From the NCBI GenBank assembly GCA_964581535.1, contig CAZOOW010000002.1, positions 62,001-126,000 on the forward strand: 64,000 bases of DNA. Reading direction: 5' to 3'. The stretch is from CAZOOW01 sp964581535. Its GTDB lineage: Bacteria > Patescibacteriota > Saccharimonadia > Saccharimonadales > Saccharimonadaceae. Every line of letters begins with the position of its first letter. Position 1 is the first letter of the stretch. A model generated the notes under the pieces. It saw nothing but the letters and a program-made list of their open reading frames with translations, did not search any database and was not told the DNA's origin. Made by a program: the position numbers and the translations under genes. Shown in pieces: positions 16,164-22,722 of this stretch.

Positions 16164-16492
16164 ACTATCCTTTCATTGATTTCTAATTCATCTTTTTGGG
16201 CTGTACTTGGAGTTATCATAAGTGCCTGTGCTGCTGCGGATAGCGCTCGCTTGCGCCCTATCTCCTGTATAGTTCCCTCGCTCAGTCGCTTGAAGGTGTA
16301 GTCAACAACGTCTGGATGAAGGTCGTATATTTTGTTTCGTATGCTTTGTGAATCAGAAGATTCGATACTTATGAAAAAACTGAACAGGTTGTTATCGGAA
16401 TCCTTCGCTACTATTTCGTATTGTGCAAATCCTCTTGGAACTTGATACTCCTGTGGGGTTAGTATCCCAACTTCGCGAAGCCGATCAAGCAC
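16136..16492 (-). CDS. Hypothetical protein between rpsG and fusA
   Basis: A 118-residue soluble protein with a GTG start 2 nt after the S7 stop codon and an end that overlaps fusA by 28 nt, so it is embedded in the str operon. The N-terminus has a possible DNA- or RNA-binding look (LDRLREVGILTPQEY), followed by a strand-rich middle and two helices (TIQEIGRKRALSAAAQAL). I do not recognise it. Its place suggests a part in translation or ribosome assembly, by context only. Confidence 0.7.
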   Translation of the reverse strand: MLDRLREVGILTPQEYQVPRGFAQYEIVAKDSDNNLFSFFISIESSDSQSIRNKIYDLHPDVVDYTFKRLSEGTIQEIGRKRALSAAAQALMITPSTAQKDELEINERIVWQQKKMYP

Positions 16493-16494
16493 AT

Positions 16495-16974
16495 CTAGCC
16501 TCGAGCGAAGTGAGCGAAAGCTCGGTTAGCTTCAGCCATCTTGTGGGTGTCTTCCTTCTTCTTGTAGGCAGCACCGGCTTGGTTGTAAGCATCAACTATC
16601 TCAGCTGCAAGCCGCTGATCATACGGCATGCCGCTGCGGGCACGTGCGCTCTGGACGAGCCACATGAACGCGTAGTGGTTTTGACGATGCCCTTGGATAG
16701 GAAACGGAATCTGGTAGTTAGCACCACCGACACGGCGACTTTTAACTTCAAAGTTCGGCTGGACGTTTTTCAGTGCTTTTTCAAAAACCTCGAGCGGGTC
16801 CTCACTCTTCAGTTTCTTGGCTGCTGCCTCGAGGGCACTATAGACAGCTCGTTCAGCGACAAGCTTTTTGCCATCCAACATACTTTTGTTGATAAGCCGT
16901 TGTACCAGAACGCTTTGGTATTTGCGGTCAGGCTGTAAGCGACGCTGGAGTGATTTGGTTACTTTGCGTGGCAT
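16495..16974 (-). CDS. rpsG: 30S ribosomal protein S7
   Basis: S7 nucleates the 30S head and contacts the E site. The 159-residue protein starts MPRKVTKSLQRRLQPDRKY and has the typical LINKSMLDGKK, VGGANYQIPFPI and RLAAEIVDAYN segments. The stop of S12 overlaps its start by one base. In E. coli S7 is the str-operon repressor; the long structured leader upstream of rpsL would be the place to look for a similar site. Confidence 0.97.
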   Translation of the reverse strand: MPRKVTKSLQRRLQPDRKYQSVLVQRLINKSMLDGKKLVAERAVYSALEAAAKKLKSEDPLEVFEKALKNVQPNFEVKSRRVGGANYQIPFPIQGHRQNHYAFMWLVQSARARSGMPYDQRLAAEIVDAYNQAGAAYKKKEDTHKMAEANRAFAHFARG

Positions 16975-17387
16975 TATTTACTCTCCTTCTTCGCACCGTA
17001 TTTAGAGCGGCCTTGTTTGCGTTTACTGACACCTTGCAGGTCAAGCGTTCCACGAACAATATGATAGCGGACACCAGGCAGGTCAGGCACACGACCACCG
17101 CGCACCAGCACAACAGCGTGTTCCTGCAGGTTATGACCTTCCCCACCGATGTATGCCCAAACTTCTTGTCCATTAGTCAGGCGAACACGAGCGACTTTTC
17201 GAAGCGCTGAGTTAGGTTTTTTTGGCGTTTTCGTTGTTACTTTGATACATACGCCACGTTTTAATGGGGCGGTCTGGTCAAAATAACGGCTCTTCAGGGC
17301 ATTGTGAATGCGCCCCAAAGCAGGTGATTTGCTCTTTTTGGCAGCCGTCTTACGAGGCTTTCGTACGAGCTGATTAATTGTTGGCAT
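16974..17387 (-). CDS. rpsL: 30S ribosomal protein S12
   Basis: S12 monitors decoding. The 137-residue protein starts MPTINQLVRKPRK and has the conserved loops TKTPKKPNSALRK and GGEGHNLQEHAVVLVRGGRVPDLPG-type segments. At the streptomycin-site lysines it has Lys in TPKKPNS. The PDLPGVRYHIVRG end is normal. AAAGGAAA lies about 6 nt before the ATG. It is the first gene of an rpsL-rpsG-unknown-fusA operon. Confidence 0.97.
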   Translation of the reverse strand: MPTINQLVRKPRKTAAKKSKSPALGRIHNALKSRYFDQTAPLKRGVCIKVTTKTPKKPNSALRKVARVRLTNGQEVWAYIGGEGHNLQEHAVVLVRGGRVPDLPGVRYHIVRGTLDLQGVSKRKQGRSKYGAKKESK

Positions 17388-17666
17388 CCAGTTTCCTTTC
17401 TATACGCGGATATCTGGGCTACGACGCATCGTACACGTTTCTCAGCGCTCATTCGTAGGCGGTACTATCTGTACAGCAACCTCATGTGATTGAGAGAATA
17501 TGCGAGAAGCATCCACGCTCCAGACGTCCATAACTGTTTAGTCTGAATACTATGGTTGATAAATTGGCTTCCCTGGCCAGGCAGCAATCCCGCCAGGGCG
17601 TCCGAAAACATTTTGAAAGTGTACACATTTTTCAAAATGAGTTCCGGATGAAACTCACAAATTATA
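17388..17666 (-). promoter_or_regulatory. Promoter and long structured leader of rpsL
   Basis: TATAAT (17661-17666) would start a leader of about 270 nt. It holds a perfect 10-bp hairpin, CATTTTGAAA (17609-17618) with TTTCAAAATG (17630-17639), and next to it CCCTGGC (17571-17577) with GCCAGGG (17592-17598). No convincing gene lies in it. The -35 is weak. The length and structure suggest a regulatory RNA element such as a ribosomal-protein binding site. Confidence 0.5.
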
Positions 17667-17695
17667 GTAGCATAAAGACTCTCAGATGTCGAGAA

Positions 17696-17751
17696 TTGAA
17701 GAGCCCGCCGTCGAGCTGTTCCGGAGCTATGCTCAACGGAAGGCTCTTCAA
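17696..17751 (-). other. Long hairpin at the end of the cassette gene at 17757
   Basis: Outer arms TTGAAGAGCC (17696-17705) and GGCTCTTCAA (17742-17751), inner arms CCGTCGAGC (17708-17716) and GCTCAACGG (17731-17739, one G-U pair in RNA). About 19 base pairs start 5 nt after the stop codon, but no T run follows on the minus strand. It may be a terminator of unusual type or an mRNA 3' stabiliser. Confidence 0.6.
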
Positions 17752-17756
17752 CGGGC

Positions 17757-18128
17757 CTAGTCTGCCCACAGACCAAAATGGTCTGAGTTCAGCGGGCTTT
17801 GAGTGAACAAATCGCCCATTGTTTTCTTGCCGATTTGAAGCACAAATTCTTCTGCTTCGCTCCGAGAAGTTGCTGCCCTGAACCACAAAACGACAGATTC
17901 GTTGAAAACAAGCTCACCCTGCAGCCTGTAGATTGAATCAAGGATGTCGTTGTGCTTGTTGCGCGCCTGTATCACGGCATTTACGAACGCCGTTCTCTGC
18001 GCTACGCTTCCGCCGTACACCTTTATGGAGTACGTACGGTTGGCGGCGAATGCCCGAGAGCTCAGGCTGTTCCTGTCATGAGCATCCTTTACTGCGTGAT
18101 TCCGGGATGCATGTGCGAAAGTGTCCAC
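17757..18128 (-). CDS. Hypothetical protein, single-gene cassette
   Basis: A soluble protein of about 123 residues. The GTG start at 18128 is chosen because AAAGGA lies 6 nt before it; a longer frame exists but its first codons fall in the leader. The sequence has strand-helix alternation (TYSIKVYGGSVAQRTAFVNAVIQAR) and a Trp-rich strand (VVLWFRAAT). No family recognised and no cysteine. It has its own consensus promoter and ends in a long hairpin. Codons are GC-richer than in neighbouring core genes. Confidence 0.6.
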   Translation of the reverse strand: MDTFAHASRNHAVKDAHDRNSLSSRAFAANRTYSIKVYGGSVAQRTAFVNAVIQARNKHNDILDSIYRLQGELVFNESVVLWFRAATSRSEAEEFVLQIGKKTMGDLFTQSPLNSDHFGLWAD

Positions 18129-18164
18129 CAGCTTCCTTTCTGTAGTGGTAAAGTGCAATTGTTT

Positions 18165-18193
18165 ATTATAACACAAGTATTAGGTTATTTCAA
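18165..18193 (-). promoter_or_regulatory. Promoter of the cassette gene at 17757
   Basis: TTGAAA (18188-18193), 17-nt spacer, TATAAT (18165-18170) with extended TGT on the minus strand. The leader is about 35 nt. Confidence 0.8.
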
Positions 18194-18199
18194 TTAATG

Positions 18200-18261
18200 A
18201 AAAGCCCGCCCCGTGTGATGAAGGCGGGTCAGGAAAACAGTAAAGTCTTCCGCGGGCTTTT
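18200..18261. terminator. Nested terminator structure after the two-gene cassette
   Basis: For the minus strand CCCGCC (18205-18210) pairs with GGCGGG (18223-18228), followed by TTTTC. An outer pair, AAAAGCCCGC (18200-18209) with GCGGGCTTTT (18252-18261), encloses it, so two alternative folds compete. Confidence 0.7.
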
Positions 18262-18264
18262 CAT

Positions 18265-18537
18265 CTAGAGGGCGGGAATGTCCGACAGCAAGGCAGCGTG
18301 ACGGAGCCGCTGCGAGTCGTTTTCGAGAAGGTTGTGTGCCTCAAGGTACGCGAGCGTTTGGTGTACCTGCTTCAGCAAATGCCGGTCAAATGTGTCAAAC
18401 ACAGGCGGGAGTTCACCTTCCAGAACATGTTTCAGAACCTGCACGAGAAGCTGCTTGTCTTCGGGACCACTGAGTGGATTTCCAGGGCTGAACGCATCTG
18501 AAACCTCGATCCAGAGCCCTGGTTCGGCAGAGATCAT
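18265..18537 (-). CDS. Hypothetical protein, second gene of a two-gene cassette
   Basis: A 90-residue, largely helical soluble protein (EDKQLLVQVLKHVLEG, FDRHLLKQVHQTLAYLE). The start at 18537 overlaps the previous stop as ATGA and has GGAGG upstream, so it is translated by coupling. A longer frame to 18630 overlaps the first gene and is rejected. No family recognised. The pair structure would fit a two-component module such as toxin-antitoxin, but nothing in the sequence proves that. Confidence 0.6.
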   Translation of the reverse strand: MISAEPGLWIEVSDAFSPGNPLSGPEDKQLLVQVLKHVLEGELPPVFDTFDRHLLKQVHQTLAYLEAHNLLENDSQRLRHAALLSDIPAL

Positions 18538-18809
18538 GTTGTCACCGCCTCCGGTCCGTAGTTGGTACGCCACTGAAAACCGAGTTCGTACAGCAGGTCG
18601 TCTGGTCGGTGGTGAGGCTTTAAGAGACACCTGAAAACCAGATGGGTATCATCATCACTAGAATCCCAGTTCGGGCCGTCTACAATGACGATTTCACACA
18701 ACCGATGGTCGTTGACAATGGCCCGAAGGGCGTTGACATCCACCCAACTGGGTGCCGCCACAATAACGCGCGGACCGTCATGATGAAGGAGCTCAAAAAC
18801 TTCGTTCAT
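18534..18809 (-). CDS. Hypothetical protein, first gene of a two-gene cassette
   Basis: A 91-residue protein with alternating strands and helices (RVIVAAPSWVDVNALRAIV, LCEIVIVDGPNW) and an acidic patch SSDDDTH; this suggests a small alpha/beta domain. No family recognised. AAAGGAAG lies 6 nt before the ATG at 18809. It is transcribed from its own promoter, whose -35 box lies inside the rpoC terminator. The partner gene overlaps its stop. Confidence 0.6.
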   Translation of the reverse strand: MNEVFELLHHDGPRVIVAAPSWVDVNALRAIVNDHRLCEIVIVDGPNWDSSDDDTHLVFRCLLKPHHRPDDLLYELGFQWRTNYGPEAVTT

Positions 18810-18844
18810 CACACTTCCTTTCTTAAAGTGCGGACAATATGTCT

Positions 18845-18873
18845 ATTATAGCATTATTTGAAATATAAATCAA
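18845..18873 (-). promoter_or_regulatory. Promoter of the two-gene cassette, overlapping the rpoC terminator
   Basis: TTGATT (18868-18873), 17-nt spacer, TATAAT (18845-18850) with extended TGC. The -35 box is part of the terminator stem. Confidence 0.75.
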
Positions 18874-18898
18874 CCTCTGAGCATTCAGAGGTTGATTT
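18867..18898 (-). terminator. Intrinsic terminator of rpoBC
   Basis: A perfect 14-bp stem (18867-18880 with 18885-18898) and a 4-nt GCAT loop, 19 nt after the rpoC stop. Confidence 0.85.
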
Positions 18899-18916
18899 AG
18901 GAAACGTTCCCAGTTA

Positions 18917-21900
18917 TTACGACTCGTCGGGCGTCGTAGCTGTTTGTTCCGCAGCGATAGCACCTGTGCCGACAGGAATCTTACGTCCAATGATGACGTT
19001 TTCTTTCAGCCCGTACAGGTTGTCGATTCGCCCTGTTACTGCGGCGTTGATAAGCACACGAGTAGTATCCTGGAATGATGCTGCCGACAGGAAGCTATCA
19101 GACCAGATAGATACTTTCGTAATACCGAGAAGCAACTGCGTAAACTGTGCAGGGTTCTTGCCTTCTTCGGTAAGCTGCCTGTTCTGTTCAACGACGGAAG
19201 CCTTTGAGACAATGTCACCCGTAACAAATGGTGTGTCACCCGGATCTTCGATCTGAACACGACTGAACATTTGCCGCACAATAATCTCAAGGTGTTTACC
19301 AGAGACATTTTCACCCTGTGCTGCGTATATGCGTAGAATCTGATTGACGATGTATCGCTGAGTAGCCTCAACGCCTTTAAGTCGCATAAGATCCTGCAAG
19401 TTGATTGAACCAGTCGTCAGACGGTCACCTGCTTCTAGACTATCGCCGTCTGAAACGGTTAGCTGCTTGAAACCTGGAATCTCATAACGAGCAGGCGCCT
19501 GCGCACCAGCATTGAGCATGAGATGTTTTTCAGCGACTTCAACTACACCATCAAACGGAGCTATTAGCGGTAACGACTCGTCATCATTGCTTGCTAATAC
19601 GTCCCCAGCCAGCACTTCGGTACCACTAGCGACACGCACGATTTGGCCTTCAAGTTTAATTTTCTCGGTCTTACCCTTTTCAGGAGTAACCTGGACAATA
19701 TATTTGTCACCATCCTCCCAGACCTGTGCGATACCAGTGACCTCGGTCAGATATGCCTGACCTTTTGGATTGCGAGCTTCAAAAAGCTCATCAACACGAG
19801 GAAGACCCTGCGTAATGTCGTCACCGGCTTCACCACCTGAGTGGAATGTGTTAAGTGTCAACTGAGTACCAGGTTCACCGACAGACTGTGCCGCGATGAC
19901 ACCAACCGGCTGAGCATCGGCAATAAGCTGACCGGTCGCCATGTCGAGGCCATAACTCTTGCGAGGTATGCCACGGAGATTGGCGCTCGAAAGCACGCTC
20001 ATGATCTTTACTTCTGATATATTTTCGTCCGCTTCGATAGCATCGGCTATGTCACGAGTGATAAGCTCGCCTGTCTTACAGTGCCCTGCCACATCTTCTG
20101 CAGCGTAGCGTCCGTAAATACGATCGCCAAAGGCAATCATAGTGTCTTCAGTTTCTGAACGAAGCACACTGAAACCTGGGTCGATTGGCTCTTCATCGAC
20201 AGTAAACACGTCCTGCGATACGTCGACGAGTCGTCGTGTCAAATAACCAGAGTCAGCGGTTTTCAGTGCGGTGTCGATGAGTCCCTTACGAGTTCCACGC
20301 GTTGCCACGAAGGCTTCGAGTGGACTCAGGCCACGTTTGAAACTGTTACGAATAGGCAGCTCGATTTCGTGACCTGTCGCATCAACAACGACACCGATCA
20401 TACCAGTTGCCCATTTGATGTTAGAAAGCGTACCACGAGCACCACTATCCACCATCACTGCGATAGACGTGTCTTCTTTTTTGATCAGCTCCTCGAGGTC
20501 TTTAGACAGCTCTTTGTCAATTTCGCGCCACGTCTCAACGGTCAGGCTGTAGCGCTCATCTTCTGTAATAAGCCCCTGCTCGTACTGCTCGTCAATCTGC
20601 GCGCTTCGAGTGTCGCCGCGAGCGATGATTTCGCGGATATTTGGAACTTTAAAGTAGTCTTCCATGCCTGTTGAGACAGCTGCACGTGTTGCGTACTCCA
20701 AACTCAGATCCTTGATGGCATCTGCAGTTTGAGCAGTAACATCCTGGCCATATGCGTTGAAAACACGCGCAAGCACACGGTTGAGGTTCTTTTTATTCAT
20801 GACATCTTCAACATACGGGAAGTCAGCAGGAAGGACTTCGTTAAAGATAACTCGACCGAGAGTCGTTTCGCGCATCTCGCCCTTTACATGAATCTTTATC
20901 GGACTTTGCAGCATGATTGCATCATGCTCGAAGCCCTGTACTGCTTCCGCAACCGAGCTATAGCTTCGAACTTTATCGGTCTGAGCTGCAGGCTTAGGGT
21001 AGGTCAAATAGTAGCAACCGAGGATGATATCCTGCGCTACGTTGAGAACCGGTGAACCGTCGGCAGGCTTGAGTAGGTTGTTCGTTGCTGACATAAGCTC
21101 ACGAGCTTCACGCTGTGCTTCGTCGGAAAGCGGTAGATGCACCGCCATCTGATCACCATCAAAATCGGCGTTGAAGCCTTTACATACTAGCGGATGAAGC
21201 TGTATGGCTTTTCCTTCGATAAGTTTCGGTTGGAAAGACTGGATCGACAGACGGTGGAGCGACGGTGCTCGGTTGAGAAGCACGTATTTGCCTTTAATTA
21301 CCTCGTCAAGTGCATCCCAAACGATTGACTCACCTGAATCAATAAGACGTGTAGCTGAACGAATGTTGTGCGCATATTCGCCTTCAAGCAACCAGCTGAT
21401 GACGAACGGTTTGAACAATTCAAGCGCCATCTGCTTTGGCAGTCCACACTGATGAATTTTTAGTTCTGGACCGGCTACAATCACCGAACGGCCACTATAG
21501 TCAACTCGCTTACCGAGAAGGTTTTGGCGGAATCGACCTTGCTTTCCCTTTAGCATATCACTAAGGCTCTTGAGGCGTCGCCGACCACCAGTTGAGCTAA
21601 CAGCACGACCACCGCGAGCCGCAGAGTTGTCGATTAGGGCATCGACTGCTTCCTGCAGCATGCGCATTTCATTGCGTCGGATTACTTCGGGCGCATTCAA
21701 GTCGATAAGCTTCTTTAGTCGGTTGTTGCGGTTGATAACACGGCGATACAGGTCATTCAGATCGCTCGTCGCAAATCGCCCACCTGTCAATTGCACCATT
21801 GGGCGAAGGTCGGGAGGAATAACTGGGAGCACAGATACACACGTGCTTTCCGGTTTAACGGCGGCTCGCTGCATGCCTTCAAGCACCTTGAGCCGTTTCA

Positions 21901-22720
21901 TTATTTTTTTCATTCTCTGACCCTTGGCAGTCGCAACTTCTTCAGTGAGCTCCTCGATAAGCTTATCCAGATCTATCTCCTTCAAAAGCTTCTGAAGCGC
22001 TTCACCACCCATACCGACAGAAACAATATCCTGATAGTCATCCGGAAGGCTCCTGAAATCATTTTCAGTGATTAGAGCAGCTTTCTGCAGACCTTCAAGT
22101 TGAGTTTTCTTGGTTATATAGCTATTGTTCAGCTCATCAAGTTCGCGAGTTTGTTCTGCCGCGAGAGCTTTAACGTCAGCATTTTCTTCTCCAGCTGCAT
22201 TCTCATATCGCATTTTGATAGCAGTTTTTCCTGCTTCGAGTTCTGCTTCGATATCCGCCAAATATTGATCGCGCTTCTCCGCATCTACTTCAGTGATAAC
22301 ATAGCTTGCGAAATACGCAATACGCTCTAATGCCCTCACTGGAATGCCGAGCAGTAGACTCATAGCGCTAGGAGCGCCGCGCATGAACCATATATGAGCG
22401 ACGGGGGCGGCCAGCTGAATGTGGCCCATTCGTTCACGTCGTACGATGCTACGAGTAACCAGCTCGCCATTTTTGTCGACTGCCGCTTCGCGAGAGCGAA
22501 CGCCTTTTAGTTTCGCATCATGTGGGTTGATGTCCTTCACCGGACCAAAAATCCGTTCACAGAACAGGCCGTCACGCTCTGGCTTCTGGGTTCGATAGTT
22601 TATCGTTTCAGGTTTTGTTACTTCGCCGTAGCTCCATTTGAGGACGTCTTCGGCGCTGGCTACAGCCAGTCGCACTGCGTCAAAGTCGGCAATGCTAGTG
22701 TCGGTTACGAGGCGACTCAT
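18917..22720 (-). CDS. rpoC: DNA-directed RNA polymerase beta' subunit lacking both zinc sites
   Basis: The 1267-residue protein has the catalytic NADFDGDQMAVH (517-528), bridge-helix region and the C-terminal IAAQSVGEPGTQLT (942-955). The N-terminal zinc finger is missing its four cysteines: residues 61-85 read VKDINPHDAK...VDKNGELV where most bacteria have CYCGKYK...CDKCGVEV. The second site is also lost: EDDC becomes DEEP (842-845) and SVLSSANLRGIPRKSYG (908-924) replaces the usual Cys-rich SVxxC...GVCxxCYG. The rest aligns normally. It follows rpoB by 2 nt. Confidence 0.97.
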   Translation of the reverse strand: MSRLVTDTSIADFDAVRLAVASAEDVLKWSYGEVTKPETINYRTQKPERDGLFCERIFGPVKDINPHDAKLKGVRSREAAVDKNGELVTRSIVRRERMGHIQLAAPVAHIWFMRGAPSAMSLLLGIPVRALERIAYFASYVITEVDAEKRDQYLADIEAELEAGKTAIKMRYENAAGEENADVKALAAEQTRELDELNNSYITKKTQLEGLQKAALITENDFRSLPDDYQDIVSVGMGGEALQKLLKEIDLDKLIEELTEEVATAKGQRMKKIMKRLKVLEGMQRAAVKPESTCVSVLPVIPPDLRPMVQLTGGRFATSDLNDLYRRVINRNNRLKKLIDLNAPEVIRRNEMRMLQEAVDALIDNSAARGGRAVSSTGGRRRLKSLSDMLKGKQGRFRQNLLGKRVDYSGRSVIVAGPELKIHQCGLPKQMALELFKPFVISWLLEGEYAHNIRSATRLIDSGESIVWDALDEVIKGKYVLLNRAPSLHRLSIQSFQPKLIEGKAIQLHPLVCKGFNADFDGDQMAVHLPLSDEAQREARELMSATNNLLKPADGSPVLNVAQDIILGCYYLTYPKPAAQTDKVRSYSSVAEAVQGFEHDAIMLQSPIKIHVKGEMRETTLGRVIFNEVLPADFPYVEDVMNKKNLNRVLARVFNAYGQDVTAQTADAIKDLSLEYATRAAVSTGMEDYFKVPNIREIIARGDTRSAQIDEQYEQGLITEDERYSLTVETWREIDKELSKDLEELIKKEDTSIAVMVDSGARGTLSNIKWATGMIGVVVDATGHEIELPIRNSFKRGLSPLEAFVATRGTRKGLIDTALKTADSGYLTRRLVDVSQDVFTVDEEPIDPGFSVLRSETEDTMIAFGDRIYGRYAAEDVAGHCKTGELITRDIADAIEADENISEVKIMSVLSSANLRGIPRKSYGLDMATGQLIADAQPVGVIAAQSVGEPGTQLTLNTFHSGGEAGDDITQGLPRVDELFEARNPKGQAYLTEVTGIAQVWEDGDKYIVQVTPEKGKTEKIKLEGQIVRVASGTEVLAGDVLASNDDESLPLIAPFDGVVEVAEKHLMLNAGAQAPARYEIPGFKQLTVSDGDSLEAGDRLTTGSINLQDLMRLKGVEATQRYIVNQILRIYAAQGENVSGKHLEIIVRQMFSRVQIEDPGDTPFVTGDIVSKASVVEQNRQLTEEGKNPAQFTQLLLGITKVSIWSDSFLSAASFQDTTRVLINAAVTGRIDNLYGLKENVIIGRKIPVGTGAIAAEQTATTPDES

Positions 22721-22722
22721 GG

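Noticed and set aside
17465..17776. 103-codon minus-strand ORF upstream of rpsL
   Set aside because: It runs across the end of the cassette gene, the long hairpin and the TATAAT box, has no ribosome site and has low-complexity-free but non-protein-like composition.
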